From: Chloroflexota bacterium
GTDB taxonomy: Bacteria; Chloroflexota; Anaerolineae; Aggregatilineales; UBA2796
Length of the DNA stretch: 7,890 bases
Reading direction: 5' to 3'
Assembly (NCBI GenBank): GCA_003695215.1
Contig: RFIM01000046.1
Location: 1 to 7,890, forward strand
Numbering within the stretch: the first letter of the stretch is position 1; every line of letters starts with the position of its first letter. A program made the position numbers and the translations under genes. Shown piece after piece: positions 7,458-7,890 of the stretch. The notes beneath the pieces are model-generated. The model ran no database searches and was not told the origin of the DNA. It saw only the letters and a program-made list of their open reading frames with translations.

Positions 7458-7463
7458 TATAAT
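7458..7463 (+). promoter_or_regulatory. -10 box of moeA
   Basis: A perfect TATAAT occurs in GCGCGCTATAATCACAGC, 34 bp before the moeA TTG start. The position where a -35 box would be expected (7435-7440, AGGCAG) is not similar to TTGACA. It resembles the TATAAT in front of the sensor kinase, which also lacks a -35 match. Confidence 0.45.
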
Positions 7464-7486
7464 CACAGCATCAGGTCAATTCGCGC

Positions 7487-7491
7487 AGGAG
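7487..7491 (+). promoter_or_regulatory. Ribosome binding site of moeA, supports a TTG start
   Basis: AGGAG lies 6 nt before TTG at 7498. An ATG in the same frame at 7444 also stays open, but it precedes the TATAAT box and would add 18 residues that do not look like MoeA. Confidence 0.6.
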
Positions 7492-7497
7492 CAGCTA

Positions 7498-7890
7498 TTG
7501 TACAGCGTTGATGAAGCCCTTGAGCGCATTTTGAAGCATTTTGCGCCTTTGCCGAAGGAATACGTCCACTTGGAAGAAGCCTTTGGGCGCATTTTGGCGG
7601 AGCCGATTCAGGCGGCCTACGATCTGCCACCTTTCGCAAACAGCGGACTTGACGGCTATGCCGTGCGCGCCGCTGATATCGCTGCAGCTAGCGCTGAGCA
7701 GCCCGTGTGCTTGCCCGTCAGCGGCGATATTCCAGCAGGCAGTTTTCCTGAGCGGCCCTTGCCTGCACACACGGCGATGCGCATCATGACGGGCGCGCCG
7801 CTGCCCGAAGGCGCTGACGCCGTTGTGCCCGTTGAGCAGACGGATGATGCGCCCAGTCGGTTTGCGCTGAACAGCCCATTGCCACAGCAG
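7498..7890 (+). CDS. moeA: Molybdopterin molybdenumtransferase MoeA, 3' part cut by window edge
   Basis: The first 131 codons are present, out of about 400 usual for the family. MoeA inserts molybdate into adenylylated molybdopterin in the last step of molybdenum-cofactor synthesis in the cytoplasm. The N-terminus MYSVDEALERIL is typical. It is followed by LAEPIQAAYDLPPFANSGLD (33-52) running into GYAVRAAD (D52 corresponds to the functionally important D59 of E. coli MoeA), SGDIPAG (75-81) and AMRIMTGAPLPEGADAVVPV (93-112) ending in E113-Q114-T115. The usual SAMDGYA is SGLDGYA here. TTG is chosen as start because it has AGGAG at 6 nt and gives the standard N-terminus. Whether the C-terminus carries an extra domain cannot be seen. 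The gene has its own -10 box and is preceded by the unrelated M50B gene in the same direction. Confidence 0.95.
   Translation, partial: MYSVDEALERILKHFAPLPKEYVHLEEAFGRILAEPIQAAYDLPPFANSGLDGYAVRAADIAAASAEQPVCLPVSGDIPAGSFPERPLPAHTAMRIMTGAPLPEGADAVVPVEQTDDAPSRFALNSPLPQQ

Noticed and set aside
7451..7487. Inverted pair TGCGCG (7451-7456) and CGCGCA (7482-7487) around the moeA -10 box and ribosome binding site as a riboswitch or attenuator, for example a molybdenum-cofactor RNA.
   Set aside because: The first arm lies upstream of the likely transcript start, the pair is short and in GCGC-rich sequence, and nothing resembling a Moco riboswitch structure is seen.
1..7890. CRISPR arrays, insertion sequences, tRNA genes, phage or defence genes.
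   Set aside because: No regularly spaced repeats, transposase-like proteins, terminal inverted repeats, tRNA arms or defence-family motifs were seen on either strand.

Overview
The window looks like ordinary chromosomal sequence of a bacterium with moderately high GC (high-50s percent by eye). A Chloroflexota (Anaerolineae/Chloroflexia-like) origin is the best guess. It rests on the architecture of the large sensor kinase (PDZ-like sensor, many membrane helices, a juxtamembrane segment running into tandem GAF domains), the thermophile/archaeal flavour of the endonuclease IV homologue, and TATAAT boxes without a clear -35 box. This is inference; no rRNA or other marker gene is present.

Layout: positions 1-6430 are read on the minus strand and 6528-7890 on the plus strand. 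In minus-strand order there is an endonuclease IV-type AP endonuclease (6430-5525), then a 143-bp gap after its stop (5382-5524) holding a -10 box and an inverted-repeat cluster. A 1389-residue multi-GAF membrane sensor histidine kinase (5366-1197) follows. A GT-C type polytopic membrane glycosyltransferase (1197-1) overlaps the kinase stop codon in a TAATG junction and runs off the left edge. In plus-strand order there is an M50B-like intramembrane metalloprotease homologue (6528-7424), a 73-bp gap with a -10 box, and the first 131 codons of the molybdopterin molybdenumtransferase gene moeA (7498-7890), which runs off the right edge. There is no stretch over 300 bp without a gene.

How the genes relate: the kinase and the glycosyltransferase are almost certainly translated from one transcript. 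This suggests, but does not prove, that an envelope-sensing kinase is produced together with an enzyme of surface glycan or glycolipid synthesis. No response regulator is in the window, so the kinase is an orphan here. The endonuclease and the M50B gene diverge from a 97-bp intergenic region. MoeA is a housekeeping molybdenum-cofactor gene with its own probable promoter.

I found no CRISPR array, transposon, phage gene, toxin-antitoxin pair, tRNA or rRNA, and nothing that is clearly an undescribed system. The points most worth a second look are the strong scarcity of CCGG, the kinase-glycosyltransferase coupling, the cysteine-bearing sensor domain, the inverted-repeat cluster in front of the kinase and the altered metal-site region of the endonuclease.
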